Shown: piece after piece, positions 54,761 through 64,000 of the stretch | Position numbering within the stretch: position 1 is the stretch's first letter | Layout of the letters: each line of letters begins with the position of its first letter | Assembly: GCF_932526225.1 (NCBI RefSeq) | Contig: NC_064037.1 | Location: 16,244,601 to 16,308,600, forward strand | Length of the DNA stretch: 64,000 bases | Reading direction: 5' to 3' | Source: Nematostella vectensis | Taxonomy: Eukaryota; Cnidaria; Anthozoa; Actiniaria; Edwardsiidae | Position numbers and translations under genes: made by a program | The notes under the pieces: model-generated | Told to the model about the DNA's origin: nothing | The model's input: the letters and a program-made list of their open reading frames with translations, nothing else | The model's database searches: none

Positions 54761-55590
54761 CCCGGGCGGGTTTTGGCGGTGAGCCCGCACCTTTTCAGCG
54801 GTTGATAGTTGAGAAGATTTTCAACTTCCGCTTCCAGTTTAGCAATTAATATTTTTGTAAAGAATTCAACCAAGCAAGAAGTAAATAACTTTTACGGGAT
54901 TTTAGGAATGTCTTTCAAAAACGTTCGTTCTACATTTAAAATATAAGTTATAACTTGATAATATACCTTAAAAGTTAATGGAGAGAGATACTTTTTGCGA
55001 TTCACATTCACACATTTTCGTTCGACATTTAGAATTGATAGTGGAACCTTATAGCAAATGGAGGAGACAGAGAGATACTCTTTGGGATAATGCAGTTCTT
55101 TATTCACATTCACTTTCATCAAAAGAGCAAAAGATAAGAGAGGGATTTGGTATTACCCACGCGCCATGTCGATTCCGAATCTGGCTATTTTTGGTAACCA
55201 CCACCCCACCACTGCGCGTGAGGATTTGCTCCTTTTATTTTGTCCTACACCCCCGCGGGTTGAATCTTTTGCCTACTCGATAGGAATGAAAAGATATCAT
55301 GTAAAATAACTCGGAAGAAGAAAACAGGTCTAACTTAAGTTACCAAGATTGGCAAATATACTATATTTTATTATTTTTTTGAAGTACTTGACCGTTTTTA
55401 GGTTCTGATAAGGTTCTGATTAGGTTCTGAGGAATTAGGTTCTAAGATCACCGCGGTGGCAAAAAAAAAAAAAAAACTATTTTTTTTTATAAGGGAGTGT
55501 TCATTAAATACACCGAGAGTGGGGGGGGGAAGATTTTTACTCGAGACATCTTAAAATTTAAGAATCCCCCTTTCAATATAAACATTTTTC
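54760..55590. other. Unassigned spacer with short internal repeats
   Basis: Around 54890-55125 a roughly 90-bp motif (CATTTAGAATTGATAGTGGAA, GAGAGATACT, TTCACATTCAC) recurs imperfectly. No gene is supported. Confidence 0.35.
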
Positions 55591-55667
55591 TCTTATATCA
55601 TGGTCTCTTGATGGTGCGGGTTAGGTTTTTTTCAATCCTGTTTCGTTCTGTACGAAATGAATGACGT

Positions 55668-56493
55668 CAAGAGACCATGATGTAAGAGAACGAATCCCCC
55701 GTATAAGGGTATTTTTCAGTGATGTCGTCCGTGAAAGCTATTTTTAGAACAAGAAGTTATTTATAGATACGCCTCTGGTTGGTTAGCGCTCACGTTTCCT
55801 AGCAACATCTTACGCGCGATCATATCATGAGCGATGTGAACCGGCAGAGGCTGTTATGGAAATCTTTTTGACCAAAAATACCATCGCTGGACCCAATCAA
55901 CCGTTTCTCGGACATTGAAATGCATAGAGTGCGTGATTTTAGGCTCGGGGATCAATAAAAGTTTTCACAGCTGATTCGCAAATTATAAAACAACAATTAA
56001 TCATAAATTCTCTTCCAATTCCCTTTAAATGAAAAAGATATATCCAGAACTTAATACCATTACATTCAATCGTTCAATATTCAATATCACACCGATATTG
56101 TTGTTATTAGGAGAGTTATTTCACAAATAAAAGATTTCAAGGGTTTCTTGAGTGACATGATTTCTGAACATTTGCGTGAAGAATTGAAGTTCATTCATCT
56201 AAAGTTTATTCATCTAAAAATCAAAGAAAATAAGGCCTTCTTGTATTAAAATACATAATAAGACTGAGAATGCCTAAGTTTTCTATCTCACCGAATTGAA
56301 GATAAAAAGAATTTTTTCGGAGTCAGCGTGATGCATCTTGAATGAGCTCCAAATTCGCCGTCTTCCCGTTCAATTATTTATATAACATTTAGATAACTTA
56401 CCATATACCAAGACACCACCCTACGAGAAGCATTGAAATCATGAGCTATGAAGAGCAGCTAAAAGGATAATAACAGGTAGCGAACGAAGTAAA
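55668..56493. mobile_element. Inverted, truncated relative of the 1,035-bp MITE
   Basis: Starts CAAGAGACCATGATGTAAG and follows, in reverse orientation, the right arm and interior of the element at 51718-52752. The similarity stops near GTAGCGAACGAAGTAAA (56493), so the far terminus is missing. Another end of the same family (CTTATATCATGGTCTCTTG, ending 55611) lies 56 bp to the left, facing away. Confidence 0.8.
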
Positions 56494-56499
56494 CTTATC

Positions 56500-57670
56500 A
56501 ACCTACTTGAATTATCAACTGTAATAAACTATAAGTTTGGTTAAGATGTTTGAAGCGTTGATTTAAAACCCGTGCTTAGCGATACAACCCCCCCCCCTCA
56601 AAAGTCACATGGTCCGCCCCTGAGGACGCCTGTGAAGGAGTATACATTTGTATATTTATTTTTTTGTTAAGAATACTTTTCTGAATAAATACGGATAATG
56701 TCTTACGTATAAAACATTGGATGTATATCGTTTTGTGGATTTGCAAGCTCCACCACTGTTTAGAAGCTTATTTCCATTTGTTCCTGTTAACTGATAATAA
56801 ACTGTATCGGTAAATCCAACTGTTATATACTGAAAGCTGGAAGTATCTATATTATGGTTTACAAAAGACAAAAGTATTCAATACTTTAGTTATTTGGCTT
56901 AATATTTCATCTGTATTGTATATGCTACAAACTATATCATATCAGTAAAATATTAAAGATGAAAAGTACGGCTCCTAAAAAATTCAGACCCCCCCCCTTT
57001 GAAGGATCATTTTTTTGGAGCCGCGTCTGTCTCGTTTTCATGTTTTACCCGAAAAATGAGTACGATTTCATACTCTTTAAACCCCATTTATCTCCCTTTA
57101 AAAAAAAAAACCGGGTTGTGTGTGGCAAATCCAAAAAAGCCCTGTGTCGAAAACGCTTCCATTTATAGAAAACAAACTGCGGTGAATTAATCGCTTGGTT
57201 GATCGCTAATTATATAAAAGGAGATACAAATGATTCTCTTTGTTAAGACACGTGTAGTGTATAGACAAAACCCTGTGTTGGTGACACCGCCATAAAAACC
57301 CCCAAAACAAAAACTTGAAAAAAAACCCGGGTTGTGTATCGATCGAATCGATGATCGCAAGGGAATAGAGACACCTTAGAAAGCACTTTAATTTTATATG
57401 GAACTAAACCTTTTTTTTGTGTCTGCAGACTATCCCCGACTGCGACGCTCTGTTTCCTACTGCTTGGCTTATCTACTTTTCTAAAAGGCCTTTTAATACT
57501 TATAAATACAATAAGAACGCTAATTCAATATTCTAAGCATAGTATTACGTCTTTTACAAATTTTTATCTTGGCTTCCACGGTTTCCAAAGACGGGACGAG
57601 CAAGTCTGGGCAAGCCTCAAGGTTGATCCACGATCCACCAGAGCAGAACCCCCATTTACTATAATACTGA
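56500..57670. other. Unassigned AT-rich spacer
   Basis: Short open frames at 56656 (-), 56959 (+) and 56999 (+) are low-complexity. C-homopolymers are present (56588, 56991). No feature is supported. Confidence 0.4.
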
Positions 57671-57844
57671 AGACTCGATCTGGCTTATCTATTTCATACC
57701 CATGAAGCACTGCGTTTTACAATACATGGACAACCGAGAGCGACCTTATTTGAATAGGTGTATATCATTAAGCGTTCAATGCGTTACCAGTTGATAAAAA
57801 ATTAACACATAGTGTCTGGTAAAGCAAGGAAGTCACACAGGAAG

Positions 57845-60800
57845 TCATGCAGTCTCGATCCTCAGGTAGATTCCGTCACGCGGTATGAGGGTCGCCCCAG
57901 GAATGAGAACAAGTGGAACCTGAGTGTCGGGAGACCGGACAAACTTGTACTTGGAGAGAATCTGGAACAAAACCAACTTGACTTCATTCAGAGCGAATCT
58001 CATCCCGATGCAGTTACGCGGTCCGGCGCCGAAAGGAATGAACTGGAATGGATGCCTGGATTCCTTTGCAGGACCACGAAATCGCTCCGGGTCGAACTTG
58101 TCCGGTTCTGGCCATGCGTCCGGGTCGTGGTGCAGTGAATAGAATGGGATCGTGACGTCCATGCCAGCCGGGATAGTGATGCCATTGATGACACAAGCCT
58201 GGGCGCACTCTCGGTTCATCGTGTGAACTGGGGGGTGGAGGCGTAATACTTCATTCACCACACAGTCCAGATACTCCAAATCATTGGCTAGCTCATGGGG
58301 AGATTTGTCCGAGTTGGTTTCGGCAGCCATCCTGATCTCAAGTCTCAAGCGCTCTTGTACCTCTGGGTTAAGGGCCAAGTAATACGCTGTGGCGGAAAGC
58401 GCGTTGCTGCTCGTTTCGTGTCCAGCCAGAAGGAAAGTCACCGACTGCGCAATGATCTCCGGATCGGAAAGCTTTCGGCTACCGTCGGGGTTTACTGCCG
58501 ACAGCATTAGATCCACAAAGTCTTTCCGGTTGAATGTTTTATCGTGCCTTTTGCTGAGGATCTCTTTAGAGAGGTCTATGAAATACTTCATATTGTTATT
58601 ATGGATGAGAAATCGGAAGATTTTGAAGAAGACAGAAGCAAACGGGAGCATCAAAAACATGCGCAAGAAAGTGGGAGATTTGAAAATCTCCTTCGCCTTG
58701 TCACTGAATGTGTTGTTAGGGTTCTTCTGGACTTCAGAGTCGATGCCAAACGCCGTAGAAAGTATTACCTCCAAGGTCATTTGACAAAACATGCCCAAGA
58801 TATCCACACTTTCACCTGGGAATTAAGAAAAGACATTTTTAACGTTTATGAGCTTATGTTTTGTCACGTCACGATATATATCACGTCATAATATGGGTCA
58901 CATTATATGTCACGTCATAACATGGGTCATATAATATGTCACGTTACAATATTGAAGCGTTGAAGTTTACGATATATATCACGTCATAATATGGGTCACA
59001 TTATATGTCACGTCATAACATGGGTCATATTATATGTCACGTTACAATATTGAAGCCTTGAAGTTTACGATATATATCACGTCATAATATGGGTCACATT
59101 ATATGTCACGTCATAACATGGGTCATATTATATGTCACGTTACAATATTGAAGCGTTGAAGTTTACGATATATATCACGTCATAATATGGGTCACATTAT
59201 ATGTCACGTCATAACATGGGTCATATTATATGTCACGTTACAATATTGAAGCCTTGAAGTTTACGATATATATCACGTCATAATATGGGTCACATTATAT
59301 GTCACGTCATAACATGGGTCATATTATATGTCACGTTACAATATTGAAGCGTTGAAGTTTACGATATATATCACGTCATAATATGGGTCACATTATATGT
59401 CACGTCATAACATGGGTCATATTATATGTCACGTTGCAATATAGGTTATGGGTTGGAGCGTAAAAATACATTTTTGGAATCCCCATGAAAGGGCTTTTAT
59501 TTGATACATGTCTTCCAATATATATTCGAGGGGGAGGGGTTTACTTTCTGGCCTACCACCTATGGGTTTTCCCTGAGCATCCAGTGGTTTAACCTGAAAC
59601 TCACACGGTCTATGGGTTTTCTCTGAGCATCCAGTGGTTTAACTCACACGGTCTATGGTTTTTCCCTGACTCGTGATCATCCCGTGGTCTCGCCACCACT
59701 CGTGTGGGCTGGCAAGAATTAGGGAGAGGGTTCCCATAAATTCAACACCATCAAGTGGGGGGGGGGGGGGGAGGGGTATCACAAAATATGGAAACACATG
59801 TTGGGGGTCACCTACTTTTCCTATGTACACTTAAACACATTTAAGTTTTGATACGGTCAAATCTTCAGCATAAAATACTGTTTGCTGATTTACAAAATTG
59901 CCATATGGATGATATGAATGCCCAAAGTATTCTTTAATTTCTCGTGGAGTCAGCGAATTTAGACAACGTTTTTATTGGTCAAGAGCAAATGTCAGAGCAA
60001 AGAATTTGCTGTTCAGCCAATCAAATTGCAAAATAAATCTAGGCGCTCCAGTGTCGACGGCATGACTAGATGCAAGTCTGATTAAGGTACTTTGGATATT
60101 GATTTGTTTGTTTTTGAATGTTTTGCTCGAGATCGAGTTTGACGAAGAGGTAATTCCAAGACATGCTGAAAGCCTTCACCATTGCTCTCGCTTTCATAAT
60201 AAAGTATGCTTTTATAAGTGGGATCAGGGGATGGGGGGCTATCTTTGTTGTCTATACCCCCTCCAGGTGTCATGATATTCTTTAAAAAGTATAAAAGTTG
60301 CCAGCCCACTTCCTCGCATAAATAATGAATGGTTCCATATACCCCACGGTCGTCCACGGGTTCGTTCTTAACATCCTCTCACCTGTGTCTGCCACTTTGC
60401 CAATCTTATCCATCAGTGTGTCACATGACTCTCTCATCTTTGGGGTCATCTGTCGCAGTTTCCCGGATGTGAATGTTGGCGTCAGTGTTGAGCGGATACG
60501 CTTCCACTTGTCGTCAGTGGCAGAGAACATCCCATGCCGCATTTCGCTGCGTGTGTCTCTGAACAATAGGAACCTGTTACGGAAGTTCTGGAACTCTTTC
60601 ACCATCACGTGTTTGAGAATCTCGGGGTCGCCCACGACGATTGCAGGGGTTCTACCAACAGACCAAGCGAACACCTTCCCGTATTCCTGCATAAGTCGAA
60701 CTGGGGCGACATGGATTCCACCAAGCCTTTGGATGTCTCGGAGATTACCAATGTACGGCAGGGGGGGTGGGCCGGGGATGTTTAGACCTTTAAGTACTCT

Positions 60801-60908
60801 AAAGCTGCTTACTCCTACCCAGTATATCACGGCCAGTACGATGAGTAAAATCAGGGTACCCGCCAAAAAGTAGACATTGGGGACGATGGCGCTGTCTAGT
60901 ATTTGCAT
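57845..60908 (-). CDS. CYP3-clan cytochrome P450, copy 2 (498 residues)
   Basis: Exons 60908-60383 and 58815-57845 have the same lengths (526 and 971 nt), splice phase and junction as copy 1; the intron is 1.57 kb. All P450 landmarks are intact: membrane anchor, PGPPPLPYIGN hinge, AGHETSS, EVLR, PERF and FGAGPRNCIG. The second exon differs from copy 1 by roughly 16 residues of 322. Exon-1 differences include LLFRDT for VVFKDI in the B-C loop and several in the anchor. Changes after EVLR (LHPPVHTMN against IHPPAHTIN) fall in a known substrate-recognition segment. Both copies look functional, with possibly different substrate preferences. Confidence 0.93.
58865..59450. repeat. ~98-bp tandem repeat with alternating variants, P450 copy 2 intron
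   Basis: Five copies of a unit containing ATATATATCACGTCATAATA, then GGGTCACATTATATGTCACG, then GAAGCGTTGAAGTTTAC. Successive copies alternate GAAGCGTTG and GAAGCCTTG, so the true period is a 196-bp dimer. It occupies the same intron position as the 43960-44710 array but has a different unit. Confidence 0.93.
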
Positions 60909-62600
60909 GATGTGCTGGTTAAACCCTGTTATCAATAAAAATACGTCACTACACTTGGAAATAACAAAGTTCAAATCATGTTATGTCAAGCCGTTTTTTT
61001 CAGGGTCAATTCATTGTTTAAATAAATCAACACAAGGTTAAAAAGTGATATAATTTTTACTCCTCCAAAAACGAGTATTCCCACGGACGGTTCGAGCGTT
61101 GTCGAGTTATTGAGGTTTAGTTTCTAACGCCTATTTCTTGGGATATGGCTGTATTACGTGACCAGCAAAGAACAAGGAATAGCATAGAAGGGCTATAGCA
61201 GGATTGCGTGATCGACACAGAGAAAGGCTGCACATCAAGTAAATTTAGACAAAAACTGTCGTTTTTTTGCAAAACGCGGTCACTTTTATATAAGGAAACT
61301 TATATAATCCTTATTTAAAAAAAAAAAACGGAAAAACTGAAAAGAACTTGCGTGATCGACACCTAGAAAGGCTATAGCAGAATTGCGTGACCGACACATA
61401 AAAGGACTATAGCAGAATTGCGTGACCGACACAGAGAAGGACTATAGCAGAATTGCGTGACCGACACATAGAAGGACTATAGCAGAATTGCGTGACCGAC
61501 ACAGAAAAGGGCTATAGCAGAATTGCGTGACCGACACAGAGAAGGGCTATAGCAGAATTGCGTGACCGACACAGAGAAGGACTATAGCAGAATTGCGTGA
61601 CCGACAAAAGGAACAAGGCTATAGAAGGACTGCATGACGACTTCAGACTTCAGCAGGATTGCGTGACTTACTCGTGACCTTGGCTTGAGTCGAAAAGAGG
61701 TTTTTTAGAGTTTTTACAATTATAACACTCGTCTAAAAAATGCGCACCCCCTTCCCCGGAATCAGCTAAAACACAAAATAATATGACAACAAGTACCGCT
61801 CTTGTGAGAAGGGGCAAGATCAACAACGCGTCAAGGTCACGATTCAACAATTTTGCAAACATACAACAAAAATAAACGATCTTTATATACTCTATATCCA
61901 TAAAAGAACTTAGTCTAACAAAACATTCTCGATAACCAGATAACTCTAGTATTCAGGCCAAGGACCGCTACGCCAGCGTAATTAATAACTTGCATAATTA
62001 CCCGACATAAATAGTACCGTGTTCGAATGCGCAATTAGACTACCCTGGTTCCAGATCGTCAAACACTTACATAAACACTGGTCTATCAAGTAAGAAACCT
62101 GGAATATCGGTACACTAAAATAACAGTAGATAACGAAACGGTGGACGAGCTAAAACATTTCGTTTTATATCGGTGTTCGAAGCCAGAAAAAGTATGGCTG
62201 ATGCAACCAGATCAAAATTACCAAGAAAATATTACTAAGAACGATGGAGAATGAAGATCCCTGTATGAAAAAGCCATCTGTTCCAAATTAACATGTAATA
62301 ATGGGATTATAATAATAATATGGTGTTCATTAATAATATTGTTTTGAATAGTGATGCATCCTCATACTTGGCTATAACATTACAATCACAACAAATTTGT
62401 TATTAGTTCGTGCATAATTTCACAATTCGTGTTTAAGTGCTAACTATTTTCACCTTTAAACCAAGATCAGGAAATCTTTTAGTAGATCGTGCAGTCTTGC
62501 AGTAGAAAAGATGAATTGGTGGAAGTTTATATGCAGCGTCTGCCGAGATCCTTGTGACTAAGAGAGCCTGGAGCCCAATGACCTTTACGCTTGGCTAGCA
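60909..62600. promoter_or_regulatory. Upstream region of P450 copy 2
   Basis: Includes a roughly 35-bp tandem repeat (61340-61640, units like GGACTATAGCAGAATTGCG + TGACCGACACAGAGAA, about 8 copies), of which copy 1 keeps about two. The remainder aligns with the copy 1 upstream DNA. Regulatory function is inferred only from position. Confidence 0.45.
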
Positions 62601-63573
62601 GACAGTGTTGAATAACGTATGCGCATGCGCGTGTTCTGGCGAAAACAAACAAAATCGTTGTGGTGAATCTTTCGAGTAAAGTGGAGTAAAGGTACGAAAG
62701 GCTGACTTCAGTCGCTGTTTTGACTTACTGTTCAGCATTAAAACCATACTGCACAAAAGATTTGTTTTATAATGAGGAAGTCATAAAGAAAATTATAACC
62801 ATTAGTTTGATCTAGTTTTCTTCGCATTTGCCAAAATGTGACAGTTCGCCGGTAAAACGCCGCCATTACAAAACAAAAAGGCCGGTTTGTCTTGCTAGCA
62901 GAGCTTTCTTCTGATTTTTAAGTCCCAGGCGTTCTTACCGGGTTTCCTGTAGTTAGGTTTCTGGTGGATGGTAAGAGTTATGTCGTCACAGGAGCTCGTC
63001 CCATCCTCCAGGCTACCTCACGGTTCATCTCCGAGCAAAGGAAACCGGTATCTCGTCCCAGGCTACTACGGTTTATCTACGAGCACAGGAAACCCGCTAA
63101 GAACGCCTAGGACTAGGCTTCTGTGTGCACGGGCATAGGGACTTTAATACACTATATTATCCTATCAATTACTGATTCTAACTCTTCAAACACCCATTTT
63201 GTTTTCTCTTTTTGGCATTTTACTTACAACAACTAGTTTGCTTTTACGATATTCTCATTAACAATTTATTGCAGTCAAAATTAGGGACAAACGGGAAAAT
63301 ACAACAGGTCTTCTTTTGTATCTCATGGTGTTTGTCACAGGTATTTCACAGCTTAAGAAAATAGAAATATTATCTTAAGTTTGTCCATTTTGCAACCATT
63401 ACACTTTTTAAGATCAGCAATTTGCCTAGAGAGTTTTCTTAGAGTTTCACTCGCACTAAAGGCCGTATCAAGCAACAGGTAAAACAGGTTTTAGATTGGC
63501 CAGTTCAATCCGCAACCGGAGAAGGAACTGACGCGATTTATTCAACCTGTCGCGCTTTCACGGAGGCAGAAAA
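62601..63573. promoter_or_regulatory. Upstream region of the M1 aminopeptidase gene
   Basis: About 1 kb of non-coding DNA. An imperfect direct repeat lies at about 62997-63045 and 63053-63100 (TCGTCCC...CAGGCTAC...GGTT, ATCT, CGAGCA, AGGAAACC). No TATA box is obvious near the start; the transcription start is unknown. Confidence 0.35.
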
Positions 63574-64000
63574 ATGGCACCGGGAGATCGGAGGATGTTT
63601 AAGCAAAGGCTTTGCGCTATTTCATTGACCTTTCTTATAGCATTTGGCGGAATGACCATTTTTGTATTCACGGCGGTTTATAGAAGTTCAGAACAAGACA
63701 TGAATTTATACAGGAGAGCCGCCAGCTACTTCACAGATAAAATAGAGGAGATTCATCATAAGTTTTCCTCGGCTGGCCAAGGAAAATTTGAGCGCAACGG
63801 ACGTTCTGTTGTCTCAAATGATGACTTTCCTCACAAAGACATACGGCTTCCAAAAGATGTGGTCCCCACAAAGTACACACTGACTATGCATCCGGTACTG
63901 TCTGGAAAGTTCGACTTTACTGGAAAGGCCGCCATTGATATCAAAGTCGTGAAAAACACTAAGTACATTGTTCTTCATTCAAAAAAGCTAAAAATCAAGT
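63574..64000 (+). CDS. M1-family (gluzincin) membrane aminopeptidase, N-terminal part
   Basis: The start at 63574 (GAAAAATGGC context, first in-frame ATG) opens a frame running off the right edge (142 codons). A short basic cytoplasmic tail (MAPGDRRMFKQR) and a single hydrophobic segment (residues about 13-30) indicate a type II membrane protein. A stalk follows. From about residue 90 comes the start of the M1 N-terminal beta domain: DIRLPKDVVPTKYTLTMHP, then FDFTGKAAIDIKVV and a YIVLHSKKLKI stretch. These match aminopeptidase N and its relatives, zinc enzymes that remove N-terminal residues from peptides. The HExxH zinc site lies beyond the window, so activity cannot be judged. Confidence 0.92.
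   Translation, partial: MAPGDRRMFKQRLCAISLTFLIAFGGMTIFVFTAVYRSSEQDMNLYRRAASYFTDKIEEIHHKFSSAGQGKFERNGRSVVSNDDFPHKDIRLPKDVVPTKYTLTMHPVLSGKFDFTGKAAIDIKVVKNTKYIVLHSKKLKIK

Larger units (their letters stand above)
57675..62600 (-). repeat. Segmental duplication, copy 2
   Basis: Direct homologue of 42655-50225, lacking the 2.16-kb and 0.6-kb insertions and carrying its own expanded repeats (58865-59450 and 61180-61640). Confidence 0.85.

Noticed and set aside
56959-57190. Small Lys/Phe-rich frames near C and A homopolymers
   Set aside because: Low complexity, no motif, overlapping frames; no support as genes.

Overview
The window is AT-rich animal nuclear DNA: genes have spliceosomal introns, intergenic space is large, and many eukaryotic transposon types and long micro- and minisatellites are present. 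The mix (ISL2EU-type transposon with a YqaJ nuclease, THAP-domain transposase, PAT/DIRS-type tyrosine-recombinase retroelement, short-LTR Gypsy, piggyBac remains, CYP3-clan P450s) suggests a marine invertebrate, most likely an anthozoan cnidarian. The species is an inference; nothing in the window proves it.

Layout. 1-6.5 kb: a possible exon end at the left edge, a dead piggyBac transposase, two truncated non-LTR retrotransposon 3' ends and a long TTA microsatellite. 6.5-16.7 kb: one ISL2EU-like DNA transposon with 60-bp terminal inverted repeats and TA target duplications. It carries a SAP/SWIM/YqaJ nuclease gene (+) and a convergent THAP-DDE transposase gene (-), both broken by small lesions. 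An intact 5.4-kb Gypsy retrotransposon with identical 132-bp LTRs sits inside its YqaJ gene. 16.7-24 kb: LINE debris, a tandem repeat of an exon-like module, minisatellites and two MITE-like elements.

24.2-33.9 kb (-): a host gene for a coiled-coil protein of about 950 residues. Ten exons with fully concordant splice phases can be placed; two of its introns are filled by very large minisatellites (29-bp and 42-bp units). 34.8-41.3 kb (-): a DIRS-order retrotransposon (gag, RT-RNase H, tyrosine recombinase) whose termini have the split-direct-repeat layout A1-ORFs-B1-A2-B2 of PAT-like elements. A cryptic minisatellite and a TCTA array lie between gag and RT.

42.6-62.6 kb (-): a direct segmental duplication carrying two intact two-exon, 498-residue CYP3-clan cytochrome P450 genes. 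The copies serve as empty-site controls for each other, showing that a 2.16-kb inverted-repeat element and a 0.6-kb CAGTGG-ended element entered copy 1 only. The spacer between the copies holds a 1,035-bp MITE with clean target duplications and an inverted relative 3 kb away. 63.6 kb to the right edge (+): the start of an M1-family membrane aminopeptidase gene, cut by the window.

The likely host genes are therefore the coiled-coil gene, the two P450 genes and the aminopeptidase; most of the rest is mobile or repetitive DNA. The most distinctive observation is that the Gypsy element appears to be self-primed (Tf1-like): the 14 bases just after its 5' LTR are a perfect complement of a 14-base stretch inside the LTR.
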